A DNA stretch of 64,000 nt from Fictibacillus sp. BK138. GTDB taxonomy: Bacteria; Bacillota; Bacilli; Bacillales; Fictibacillaceae. The position numbers were made by a program, and so were the translations under genes. Location of the stretch: the NCBI RefSeq assembly GCF_004216955.1, contig NZ_SGXL01000002.1:186001-250000 (forward strand), given 5' to 3'. Shown here in pieces: positions 18,121-25,822 of the stretch (position 1 is the first letter of the stretch; each line of letters begins with the position of its first letter). The notes under the pieces were generated by a model. The model worked only from the letters and a program-made list of their open reading frames with translations, was not told the origin of the DNA and searched no databases.

Positions 18121-18330
18121 ATGTTTTGGGTTTTTATTTTATCGCCGCTCGCTGCGGTCCTCTTGCTTTTTGCAATCGTGCATTGGAGAACGAAACAGAG
18201 GTATAAGAGGTACAATGCAAAATATGAACTTGAGGAACATGTAAGTGATCAGAACAAGATCAACAATGCTACTGCCTGGAATTCTTCACAGCAAAATCAC
18301 CATTCTGGCGGTGGAGGTGGAGGATTTTAA
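18121..18330 (+). CDS. Small single-pass membrane protein with a Gly-rich tail
   Basis: A 69-residue protein with one N-terminal membrane helix (residues 2-22), a basic stretch RTKQRYKRYNAKY and a C-terminal HHSGGGGGGF tail. The ATG at 18121 has AGGAGGTG 7 bases upstream; an in-frame ATG at 18091 lies before that site and is rejected. Function unknown. A terminator-like hairpin follows the stop codon. Confidence 0.72.
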   Translation: MFWVFILSPLAAVLLLFAIVHWRTKQRYKRYNAKYELEEHVSDQNKINNATAWNSSQQNHHSGGGGGGF

Positions 18331-18360
18331 AAAGACGGGATGCCGATCCTGTCTTTTTTC
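18328..18360 (+). terminator. Terminator after the small membrane protein
   Basis: AAAGACGGGAT-GCCG-ATCCTGTCTTT with one G-U pair, followed by TTTTC. Confidence 0.8.
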
Positions 18361-18387
18361 ACGCTTAAATACTGAAAGGAGATTTAC

Positions 18388-19218
18388 ATGCCACACAAAA
18401 TAGCGATATCCGGAAGTACGATCATGTCTGATATCTCACTGTTACACGACCTTTTTATAGATGAAACGAGTCATATCGAAATAGGAGAATTCGAGAATGA
18501 AGATGCCTATCAATCTTTTTTAGGCATGATTAGAAATTCTAACAAAAGCTTTGGCCTTCATTCCCCACTTTTTCGCAATGACAGCAAATATGATCTTATC
18601 GAATACGTGCAATATGAACCCGAAGAATCATGGGTTCAGTTTGAGAATGAAGTGAAGCGGATGGCTGAAGCTGGGGCAGCATACATACTTGTTCATTTTC
18701 CCTATTTTCAAGACGAATCAAAACATCCTGAAAAATTAATAGAAGAAGGATTACATAGGTTATCACTTCTTCAGACAAAGTATAATCTGCCAATAGTCTG
18801 CGAACCGAAACTAGGAATGTGGAAATCCGCAAGAGGCATCGAATATCTTCATAAGTTCCCTGTATCCGTTTGGAAGAAGTATGGGCTGAAGCTTTGCATG
18901 GATATTGGTGATTATCTGCTGGCTTCTGCAAAGTTATCCATGGACCCGCTGGAGTTAATTCAAAAATGGCAGGAGTACATCAAAGTTGTTCATCTTCATA
19001 ATATTGAATTCATTGAAGGCAAATACATATGGATTCCCATTCATCCTTCACACGAGAATGATGATGTTCACTTTGCGGTTAAAGAGATTTTGAGTTTCAT
19101 AGCAAAACAAAGCAATATCTATTGGGTTTTAGAACATACCCCCCATTCATGCCCAAAGAAAGAATTCGTTATGGAAGGCATACAGTGGTTAAAGGAAGAC
19201 ATTTTAAAAATTAAATAG
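18388..19218 (+). CDS. Sugar phosphate isomerase/epimerase-like TIM-barrel protein
   Basis: A 276-residue protein with the outline of the AP endonuclease 2/xylose isomerase-like TIM barrel: FGLHSPLF, AAYILVHFPYF, LPIVCEPKLGMW, LCMDIGDYLL and VVHLHNIEF each place a His, Glu or Asp at a strand end where this family binds metal, and the final strand gives YWVLEHTPH. No specific substrate can be assigned. AAAGGAG lies 8 bases before the ATG. The stop codon TAG is just upstream of the CPBP gene, so the two are probably cotranscribed. Confidence 0.75.
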   Translation: MPHKIAISGSTIMSDISLLHDLFIDETSHIEIGEFENEDAYQSFLGMIRNSNKSFGLHSPLFRNDSKYDLIEYVQYEPEESWVQFENEVKRMAEAGAAYILVHFPYFQDESKHPEKLIEEGLHRLSLLQTKYNLPIVCEPKLGMWKSARGIEYLHKFPVSVWKKYGLKLCMDIGDYLLASAKLSMDPLELIQKWQEYIKVVHLHNIEFIEGKYIWIPIHPSHENDDVHFAVKEILSFIAKQSNIYWVLEHTPHSCPKKEFVMEGIQWLKEDILKIK

Positions 19219-19238
19219 TGACATGGAGGATGCAACAA

Positions 19239-20039
19239 ATGAAACACTTAAAAATCGCCCTATTTCTTGGTTTATTGGGTTTACTTGCAGGAGCTTTTGT
19301 AGTTCCTTTCCAGCTGGAATCGTTAAAAAATGCACTACCAGCAGCTGAGTATGCAAAAATAATGGACGCCTTACCTTTTTCGATGCCAGTCATGATTAGC
19401 ATAGCTTCATTACAAATCGGATTATTAAGCTTTGTATTAAGCTGGATCGGTCTAAAACTTACAGAACGTACTGATCTGGCACTGCCCCTTCTGCACTCAT
19501 GGCTTCTTGAAAAAAAGAAACCTGTTATCAACATCCCTGCTTTAAAACTCGCTCTTATAGGAGGTGCAATTGGATCTCTATTTTTGGTTATAACTGATTT
19601 ATTTCTATTTCAGCCTCACATGCCAAAGCTTGGAAATGGTGGAGGGGCCGTATGGTGGAAAGCGACACTTGCGGGAGTATTGTATGGAGGGATTGTTGAA
19701 GAAGTTCTGATGCGTCTCTTCCTGATGACCCTTATTGTATGGCTACTGGCCTTCATATTTAAAAAATTTGGAGGAACCATCCCTTCCCCTTTTTACTGGA
19801 TTGGAATTATAGGGGCAGCCCTTCTTTTTTCAGCGGGACACCTCCCAGCTACAGAGGCTTTATTTGGAGAGCTCAATACCATAATTATAACCCGTGCTTT
19901 CATCTTAAATGGAGTACTCGCTGTTTTCTTCGGATATCTCTTTTGGAAGAAAGGACTGGAATACGCGATGATCGCGCATATGATGCTGCATGTGGTGACA
20001 CAGCTAGCCTTGCTGCCGTTAATAAAGCTCATTTCATAA
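19239..20039 (+). CDS. CPBP family intramembrane metalloprotease (CAAX-type)
   Basis: A 266-residue membrane protein with about seven helices. The abortive-infection/CPBP motifs are present: GGIVEEVLMRLFLM (EExxxR, motif 1), LFSAGHLPA (motif 2 His) and MIAHMMLHVVTQ (motif 3 His). Family members are intramembrane glutamic proteases related to Rce1; targets are unknown. ATG 19239 is chosen with GGAGG 9 bases upstream; earlier GTG 19218 and ATG 19230 lie before or on that site. A strong terminator follows. Confidence 0.85.
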   Translation: MKHLKIALFLGLLGLLAGAFVVPFQLESLKNALPAAEYAKIMDALPFSMPVMISIASLQIGLLSFVLSWIGLKLTERTDLALPLLHSWLLEKKKPVINIPALKLALIGGAIGSLFLVITDLFLFQPHMPKLGNGGGAVWWKATLAGVLYGGIVEEVLMRLFLMTLIVWLLAFIFKKFGGTIPSPFYWIGIIGAALLFSAGHLPATEALFGELNTIIITRAFILNGVLAVFFGYLFWKKGLEYAMIAHMMLHVVTQLALLPLIKLIS

Positions 20040-20045
20040 GGTTTG

Positions 20046-20081
20046 CAAATACTGGATCAGATCCAGTATTTTTTTTTGAAG
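20046..20081 (+). terminator. Terminator after the CPBP protease gene
   Basis: ATACTGGATC-AGATCCAGTAT stem followed by nine T. Confidence 0.92.
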
Positions 20082-20200
20082 AATTTGAGGTGAGTTATCC
20101 GTCAAATTAAATAAAGATGTTTTTTAGGGGGAGTTATTTCAAATAAATGTCAAATAGTTTACAATTATTTCAAACATTCTTTTAAGAATTGAGGTGCATT

Positions 20201-21022
20201 ATGAATTTTTCATTGAGGAGTTATTTAAAAAGACTTAGGTCTATCATACTTGGAATCTTAATAATCGGCATACTGCCAGCTCTTTTATTCGGAACCAATA
20301 CTCAGGTTGAACAAAACGTTTGGGAATACTCAATTAGAAACCTTAAATACCCGCTTTTTCCTGACGTATTTGAAAAGTATCAATATTCCATGACTATTTT
20401 CTTTGCTGCTTTGTTTACCGGTTTAACAGCCGCTCTAATTCTTACTTTTTTTACAACACTTCTGCCAAGATTCCTTCAACGTGTTGTATATGGCTTATTA
20501 ACATTTTTGGAATCACTGCCCGATCTATTTATTGTAGTCGTCCTTCAGTTTACCGTTATTTACATCTATCAATCTACGGGAGTTCTAGTAGCTAATATTT
20601 CAAACGTTTATAACAATCCAATCTATCTCTTGCCGATCCTTACTCTTTCGATATTGCCTACGATTCAGTTGTTTAAGATCGCTTTGCTGCTCATGAAGGA
20701 TGAACAGCATAAACCTTACGTAACAGTTGGCAGAGCGATGGGTCTTAGCCGTTTTTACATTACAATCGTACACGTTTTCAGAAACATCCTTACGAGTCTT
20801 GTCCAGTATTACAAAACGATCTTTGTATTTATGCTTTCCAATCTGTTTATTGTAGAATACGTGTTTAATTTGAATGGAATTATGAATGTGTTACTGAATA
20901 CGAAGGGTGTGGCCTTTATGGTATCCGCACTCATGATCGCAATCCCTTTTTCTCTTCTATTTGAAATTGCGGAAACCAATACCATCAAGGTAAATAAACA
21001 AGAAGAGGAGGAAGCCGCATGA
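20201..21022 (+). CDS. ABC transporter permease, oligopeptide/nickel type (first permease)
   Basis: A 273-residue inner-membrane subunit with about six helices and the permease coupling loop YVTVGRAMGLSRFYITIVH (EAA-type, contacts the ATPase) near residue 178. It resembles DppB/OppB-type permeases but is short and divergent. ATG 20201 has GAGGTG just upstream. It overlaps the next permease by 4 bases (ATGA), showing translational coupling. This starts a four-gene operon of two permeases and two ATPases with no substrate-binding protein. Confidence 0.82.
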   Translation: MNFSLRSYLKRLRSIILGILIIGILPALLFGTNTQVEQNVWEYSIRNLKYPLFPDVFEKYQYSMTIFFAALFTGLTAALILTFFTTLLPRFLQRVVYGLLTFLESLPDLFIVVVLQFTVIYIYQSTGVLVANISNVYNNPIYLLPILTLSILPTIQLFKIALLLMKDEQHKPYVTVGRAMGLSRFYITIVHVFRNILTSLVQYYKTIFVFMLSNLFIVEYVFNLNGIMNVLLNTKGVAFMVSALMIAIPFSLLFEIAETNTIKVNKQEEEEAA

Positions 21023-21954
21023 TTATCAAACTATTAAAACAGCCTCAGGCTATAATAGGATTTCTTTTTATTACAAGCTTACTGATTTTTAGTTTTTATT
21101 GGCCCAGCATGCTGGATGTTGATAAGACAGAAGCGCTTAAACTTCAGGATTTTTTATATGACGATGATGGAAGAATAATAGATGCTCCTCCCTATTCTCC
21201 ATCACAAGTTCCTCCGTTAGGCTCGGATATGTTTGGGAAACATATTTTTTATCAGGTAATCGATGGAGCAAAATATACCATTCTGATCGCACTGGGTATA
21301 GCTTTGTTTAGAATTCTGTTTTCTGTGGGTATCACTCTGATCAATCCTAAATCCAGCTTTTCTTTCTTAAACGATATCGTTCAAGCAACACTCTATCTCC
21401 CAACTGCTATTTTAGCTTATATCTTTATGAATTCATTAATAATGAAGCAGTCAATGGAGCCTATGAGTACTATTAAACTGATCGTGCTGCAGTGCCTCAT
21501 TTTAATAGGTGTTGGTGTACCGCCATTAATCTCAACATTCTCACGTGAAATTAAGACAATTTTAAACAAAGATTACATTACAAATACATTTGCTTTAGGT
21601 TCAAAAAAAGTTTATGTGTACTACAAACATGTACTGCCTGAACTTTCCACAAAACTAGTACTATTATTTGCTCAGCAAGTCGTACAGACATTAATCCTTA
21701 TGGCCCACCTCGGTGTTCTTGCCATTTTCATTGGTGGTTCAGCTATAGTCGTTTTGGGAGACATTTTTGCTCCCATGCCAGTAGCCATTCCATTAGCAGG
21801 CGAATGGGCAGGTATTATTGGAATGAATTTCGCAAAAATAAAGGCTGCTCCTTGGGCAATTCTAACTCCTCTAACTTTCTTTGCTTTGTTAATTTTTGCA
21901 TTAAATTTAATCATACAAGGAATCCAGAACTGTCTAGAAACACACAAGTCGTAA
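21019..21954 (+). CDS. ABC transporter permease, oligopeptide/nickel type (second permease)
   Basis: A 311-residue permease of the DppC/OppC type. The N-terminal extracytoplasmic segment carries PPYSPSQVPPLGSDMFGKHIFYQVIDGAKYT, matching the conserved PLGTDxxGRDxxSRxxxGAR signature of OppC-like permeases. The coupling loop is NTFALGSKKVYVYYKHVLP. About six membrane helices. The start overlaps the previous stop by 4 bases; a ribosome binding site (GAAGAGGAGGAAG) lies within the end of the previous gene. Confidence 0.85.
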   Translation: MIIKLLKQPQAIIGFLFITSLLIFSFYWPSMLDVDKTEALKLQDFLYDDDGRIIDAPPYSPSQVPPLGSDMFGKHIFYQVIDGAKYTILIALGIALFRILFSVGITLINPKSSFSFLNDIVQATLYLPTAILAYIFMNSLIMKQSMEPMSTIKLIVLQCLILIGVGVPPLISTFSREIKTILNKDYITNTFALGSKKVYVYYKHVLPELSTKLVLLFAQQVVQTLILMAHLGVLAIFIGGSAIVVLGDIFAPMPVAIPLAGEWAGIIGMNFAKIKAAPWAILTPLTFFALLIFALNLIIQGIQNCLETHKS

Positions 21955-21970
21955 AGTGAGGTGAAAGATT

Positions 21971-22954
21971 ATGGATCAGCATATATTACAGATTAAGAAC
22001 TTAAGAGTTTCTTTTAATAAAAATAAGCAAAAGACAACAGCCGTTAATGATGTAAGCCTTCAAATTGAAAAAGGACAGACAGTGGCTCTAATCGGTGAAT
22101 CGGGTTCAGGAAAAAGTATAACTTCTCTTTCCGTATTGCAGCTCCTCCCTTCAAACGGCCAGGTAGAGAGAGGCTCTATCACCTTTAATGGAAAAGAACT
22201 TCTCAAGAAGCCCGAAAAAGAGATGCGAGAGATCAGAGGCAACGAGATCTCCATGATATTTCAGGACGCCATAGCGTCGCTAAATCCTGGCATGAAAGTT
22301 GGGGTACAGATTACAGAAGGGCTTAAATATCATAAGTTAGTTCCAAAAGAAGAACTTAAAACGGAGGCACTTCAATTGCTGGAACAGGTCGGCTTTAAAA
22401 ATCCAGCATATATTTATAACCAATACCCTGATCAGCTTTCTGGCGGGATGAAACAGCGTATCTTGATCGCGATGGCTATTTCATGCAAACCCAAACTCCT
22501 TATCGCTGACGAACCGACTACTGCCCTGGATGTTACCATTCAGAGACAGGTACTCGATTTAATCGATCTTTATAAAACAGATTTAGATGCCTCTGTTCTG
22601 CTGATCACCCACGATTTTGGTGTAGTTGCGGAATATGCCGACTGGGTTTATGTGATGTTAGGCGGTCATATAGTAGAATCGGCAGATGTATATACGATCT
22701 TTAAAAATCCCGTACACCCTTATACAAAAGCTTTGATCGGCAGCATCCCTAATCCCGAGAACGGACAGGAACGATTGAAAAGTATTCAAGATTATACATT
22801 TGAAGATACGAGCTATGACGGAAAAAAATTCGCCCCTGCAACGTATACCTATGAAAGCAGTTCTTTTGATGCACCCTCTTCATTAGTTGAAGTAGAACCG
22901 ATGCATTATGTCCGGTTCTATGATGATGAAAGGAAGGTGGTTGCGATTGGATAA
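21971..22954 (+). CDS. ABC transporter ATP-binding protein, OppD/DppD type
   Basis: A 327-residue ATPase. Walker A is GESGSGKS near residue 38, Q-loop in MIFQDAIASLNP, signature LSGGMKQR, Walker B LLIADEPTTALD and H-loop LLITHDFG. The C-terminal NPVHPYTKALIGSIP segment is the oligopeptide/dipeptide transporter C-terminal region. Third gene of the four-gene operon; its end overlaps the next gene by 8 bases. Confidence 0.9.
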   Translation: MDQHILQIKNLRVSFNKNKQKTTAVNDVSLQIEKGQTVALIGESGSGKSITSLSVLQLLPSNGQVERGSITFNGKELLKKPEKEMREIRGNEISMIFQDAIASLNPGMKVGVQITEGLKYHKLVPKEELKTEALQLLEQVGFKNPAYIYNQYPDQLSGGMKQRILIAMAISCKPKLLIADEPTTALDVTIQRQVLDLIDLYKTDLDASVLLITHDFGVVAEYADWVYVMLGGHIVESADVYTIFKNPVHPYTKALIGSIPNPENGQERLKSIQDYTFEDTSYDGKKFAPATYTYESSSFDAPSSLVEVEPMHYVRFYDDERKVVAIG

Positions 22955-23879
22955 TCTACTTGTAAGAGCTCAGAATCTATCAAAATACTTTTCAGACAGC
23001 AATGGCGTTCATAAAGCAGTCGATGGTGTCTCACTCAACATCCATCGTGGAGAAACGCTTGGCGTTGTTGGTGAATCAGGATCAGGAAAAACAACGCTCG
23101 GACGTACCATCATGCGTTTATATAAGCCAGAACACGGACAGATCTGGTTTGATGGTAAAGAAATAACGAAGCTAAATGACGGAAAGCTCAGACCCTACAG
23201 AAGAGAAATTCAAATGATATTTCAAAATCCGTATGAATCTTTAAGTCCACGTTTAACTGTTGGAGAAATTCTTGAAGAACCGCTATATATTCAAAAAATA
23301 GGGACAAAAAAAGAGCGGATGGATAAAGCACTTAGTATGCTTGAGAAGGTTGGACTGCCTCGGAACTCTTATCAAAGAAAGATTCACGAGTTTTCCGGTG
23401 GTCAGCGCCAAAGAATTGGGATCGCGCGTGCGCTGATTCTAGAACCGAAATTTGTAATAGCAGATGAACCCGTTTCCGCACTCGATGTTTCTGTTCAAGC
23501 TCAAGTATTGAATCTCTTAAAAGACCTGCAAGCCGAGATGAATCTAACATGTCTATTTATATCGCATGACTTAAGCGTTGTTCATTACATGAGTGACCGT
23601 GTAGCGGTTATGTATCTGGGACATCTAATAGAATTAGCTCCAAAAGAAGAGCTGTATCGCAACCCGATACACCCTTATACAAAGTCACTGTTGTCTTCCA
23701 TACCTGTTCCAGACCCAGAACGGCGCAATCCATATCGCGAGCCGATCATCCTGCCAGAAAAGCCGCTATATCCGCCACAGCTGGTACATGTCGGGAATGA
23801 ACACTATGTATCGGCCAATATGATCAATATAAAAGATTTTGAGATTGAAAATACTAAAAAACAAATAAGCTATATTTAA
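22947..23879 (+). CDS. ABC transporter ATP-binding protein, OppF/DppF type
   Basis: A 310-residue ATPase with Walker A GESGSGKTT, Q-loop MIFQNPYESLSPR, signature FSGGQRQR, Walker B FVIADEPVSALD and H-loop FISHDLS; NPIHPYTKSLLSSIP is the oligopeptide C-terminal motif. The TTG at 22947 is preferred because AGGAAGGTGG ends 6 bases before it, giving MDNLLVRAQNLSKYF; an upstream ATG at 22908 would add 13 residues. Last gene of the operon, followed by a terminator. Confidence 0.9.
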   Translation: MDNLLVRAQNLSKYFSDSNGVHKAVDGVSLNIHRGETLGVVGESGSGKTTLGRTIMRLYKPEHGQIWFDGKEITKLNDGKLRPYRREIQMIFQNPYESLSPRLTVGEILEEPLYIQKIGTKKERMDKALSMLEKVGLPRNSYQRKIHEFSGGQRQRIGIARALILEPKFVIADEPVSALDVSVQAQVLNLLKDLQAEMNLTCLFISHDLSVVHYMSDRVAVMYLGHLIELAPKEELYRNPIHPYTKSLLSSIPVPDPERRNPYREPIILPEKPLYPPQLVHVGNEHYVSANMINIKDFEIENTKKQISYI

Positions 23880-23881
23880 AG

Positions 23882-23922
23882 CAAAAGACTGGCTGATGAC
23901 CAGTCTTTTCTACTTTTTTTAA
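23882..23922 (+). terminator. Terminator of the ABC transporter operon
   Basis: AAAAGACTGG-CTGATGA-CCAGTCTTTT stem followed by a T-rich tract. Confidence 0.9.
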
Positions 23923-23981
23923 TTCTCATGTCGAAGAGTCCATTAATTCAAATTTACAGCTTCGAAAGCCTATACACGCTT

Positions 23982-24479
23982 TCATCTATTTCTTAAAATC
24001 ACAAACATGCTTACTGCCATAGCTCCTAATCCTAAAATCAACGAAAATACCAGTCCAATCCATGCCATAAACAGATCATCACCCGGATAAGCTGGCTCGA
24101 GCGTTATGTAATACCAGATAGCCCAGATCATTAGGATAAGGAAAAAAGAATTCCCCACGCATGCCATCTTGATCTTGTCCTTATCATCTCCATCCCAAAT
24201 CTCAGAAATGAAAAGCCATGTGAAGATGCTAAGCGGTATACATAATAAAAGACCCAATATGGTTCCCATCGGCAAAAAGAACATGATAACAAAAGCTATG
24301 CCAAACAAAGCAGTATTGGCAGCAAATAACGCCGCTCCGGCCAGCCAGAAGTTTTGACTTAACAGACTGCCCTTTAATTTATAACTGATGTTTGTTATAA
24401 AGCCCACTGAAGACCAATCTTTTTGTTTTGTTAATAAAATAACAGTTAAAATCATTCCAGCTATTAATAAGATCGACAT
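23982..24479 (-). CDS. Multi-pass membrane protein of unknown function
   Basis: A 165-residue protein with about five membrane helices (residues 2-16, 45-70, 75-95, 107-128, 138-160) and little else. No motif recognised. ATG 24479 has GGTGGTGAG immediately upstream and is preferred to GTG 24494. It is divergent from the GRDP-like gene. Confidence 0.65.
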   Translation of the reverse strand: MSILLIAGMILTVILLTKQKDWSSVGFITNISYKLKGSLLSQNFWLAGAALFAANTALFGIAFVIMFFLPMGTILGLLLCIPLSIFTWLFISEIWDGDDKDKIKMACVGNSFFLILMIWAIWYYITLEPAYPGDDLFMAWIGLVFSLILGLGAMAVSMFVILRNR

Positions 24480-24569
24480 CCACTCACCACCCACATTTTT
24501 ACAATAACCTGATCTTATAATATCATTAAAGAAGAATACAAGAATATTTAAAGGAGGCTAACAGGCATA

Positions 24570-25514
24570 ATGGAACCTTTTATTCTATTATTTATTATCA
24601 CTATAGTAGCTGCCATTCTGATTAAAAAGGCATCAAAACCCAGATACTTAAAGATCGCTGAAATGACCACTTTGCCTCCAGAATTAGGCGTCAACGAAAA
24701 TCTGCGTCTTGAAAAAAGGGTCCAGAAGTTAGAGACTTCTCTTCCAAGCGAGTTTAAAGAGAGACTTAAACGGCGATATCTATCTGAGAACCCTAAAGCT
24801 ACAGAAGCATATTTTGAAGCTTGTTTTTATGAACTTAAACGCTTCTTCATCATGTGTTCTCTATTGAATAACGTTCCGATGTTCAGCAAAAAAGTTGATG
24901 CTATCTGGCATGAGATGCTGATGTATACGAAGGAATACGAGAAGTTTTCTTCAGACCTATGCGGTGAACACATTCATCATGCTCCCAACGATACAGTAAC
25001 ACCTGATCCGAACGGCAGAGCATGGTTTGATCTTTTATACGCGAAGCTTTTCGTTTTTACAGAATTCACACCTGTCGCCTGGGGTACCTTTTTTCAAAAT
25101 CCGCTTCATCCAGGACTTTTAGAAGAACTGCGTACGCTTTCCGTTGAGGACTTAAGCAGAAGATATTTTAGAGAAAATGCTGATGAGGATACTGTTCATG
25201 CATTGCTTACAGAGATTAAAAATGAAATTGAACGGTTCACGAAAGAGAATGACCCTTATAAAGGATTAAAACTTACGCCAAATGCGATTGATAGTGCTCC
25301 CATTTTAGCTGGAGCCATGCTTTATTATTCCTATCACCATTTTGACGAGTATGAGAGTCATATGGGGAAATTAAATCCGGCAAACAACTATTACTCTGGC
25401 GATTCGACCGCGTGTGGAAGCAGCTGCAGGAACGATAACCATGATAGCGGCTGCAGCAGTGATGGTGGAAGCAGCTGTGGCAGCAGTTGCGGCGGTGGTT
25501 GTGGAAGCAGTTGA
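24570..25514 (+). CDS. GRDP-like (DUF1399-type) protein with Cys/Gly/Ser-rich tail
   Basis: A 314-residue protein. An N-terminal membrane helix (residues 4-19) is followed by a helical domain with VDAIWHEMLMYTKEYEKF and GEHIHHAP, the W-H-x-x-x-x-x-T-x-x-Y ... G-x-x-x-H-H pattern of glycine-rich domain-containing proteins. The C-terminal 35 residues are almost only Ser, Gly and Cys (CGSSC and CGGGCGSS repeats), resembling tails of TPM-type or YcgR-like Bacillus membrane proteins. AGGAGG lies 12 bases before the ATG, rather far. Function unknown; a metal-binding or cross-linking role for the tail is a guess. Confidence 0.7.
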   Translation: MEPFILLFIITIVAAILIKKASKPRYLKIAEMTTLPPELGVNENLRLEKRVQKLETSLPSEFKERLKRRYLSENPKATEAYFEACFYELKRFFIMCSLLNNVPMFSKKVDAIWHEMLMYTKEYEKFSSDLCGEHIHHAPNDTVTPDPNGRAWFDLLYAKLFVFTEFTPVAWGTFFQNPLHPGLLEELRTLSVEDLSRRYFRENADEDTVHALLTEIKNEIERFTKENDPYKGLKLTPNAIDSAPILAGAMLYYSYHHFDEYESHMGKLNPANNYYSGDSTACGSSCRNDNHDSGCSSDGGSSCGSSCGGGCGSS

Positions 25515-25524
25515 TTTTACTTGT

Positions 25525-25558
25525 ATGAGGCCGATTAAAGAACATAATCGGTCTTTTG
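25525..25558 (+). terminator. Terminator after the GRDP-like gene
   Basis: GGCCGATTA-AAGAACA-TAATCGGTC stem followed by TTTTGTTTG. Confidence 0.85.
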
Positions 25559-25573
25559 TTTGTACGTGAATTG

Positions 25574-25722
25574 TTTTTTTACGGTACGTGTTCTTTTATT
25601 TATTACACGTTCGCGCAAAATGGTGTGTATTTCACGCAGAAAACGCTAGTTTTCACGCAACATTGTTCTCCGTTCACGCGAAACATACCATGTTTCACGC
25701 ATAATACCTGCAGTTTCACGCA
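25574..25722 (+). repeat. Phased intergenic array A: six TTCACGCA-type cores at exact 21-bp pitch
   Basis: A head with ACGGTACGTGTTC and TTATTACACG (ACGTGT/ACACGT inverted arms) is followed by cores at 25610 (TTCGCGCA), 25631, 25652, 25673 (TTCACGCG), 25694 and 25715. The other cores are TTCACGCA. All five intervals are 21 bp; the 13 bases between cores are not conserved. It lies between convergent genes. An open frame through it is a by-product of the 21-bp period. Confidence 0.9.
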
Positions 25723-25775
25723 TACACCCCAAAGATCGCTTCGATTTAGCTTGTATAAAAGCATAAAAAGACATA

Positions 25776-25817
25776 AAAAGCCCTGCAGGATGACAAACAC
25801 ATCACTTGCAGGGCTTA
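25776..25817 (-). terminator. Terminator of swrC
   Basis: On the minus strand AAGCCCTGCA...TGCAGGGCTT, a 10-bp stem with an approximately 19-base loop, followed by TTTTATG. Confidence 0.88.
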
Positions 25818-25822
25818 GCACT

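Noticed and set aside
25574-25722. CRISPR array at the phased repeats
   Set aside because: Repeats are only 8-10 bases with 11-13 base gaps, degenerate, and no cas gene is in the window; all CRISPR classes have repeats above 20 bases.
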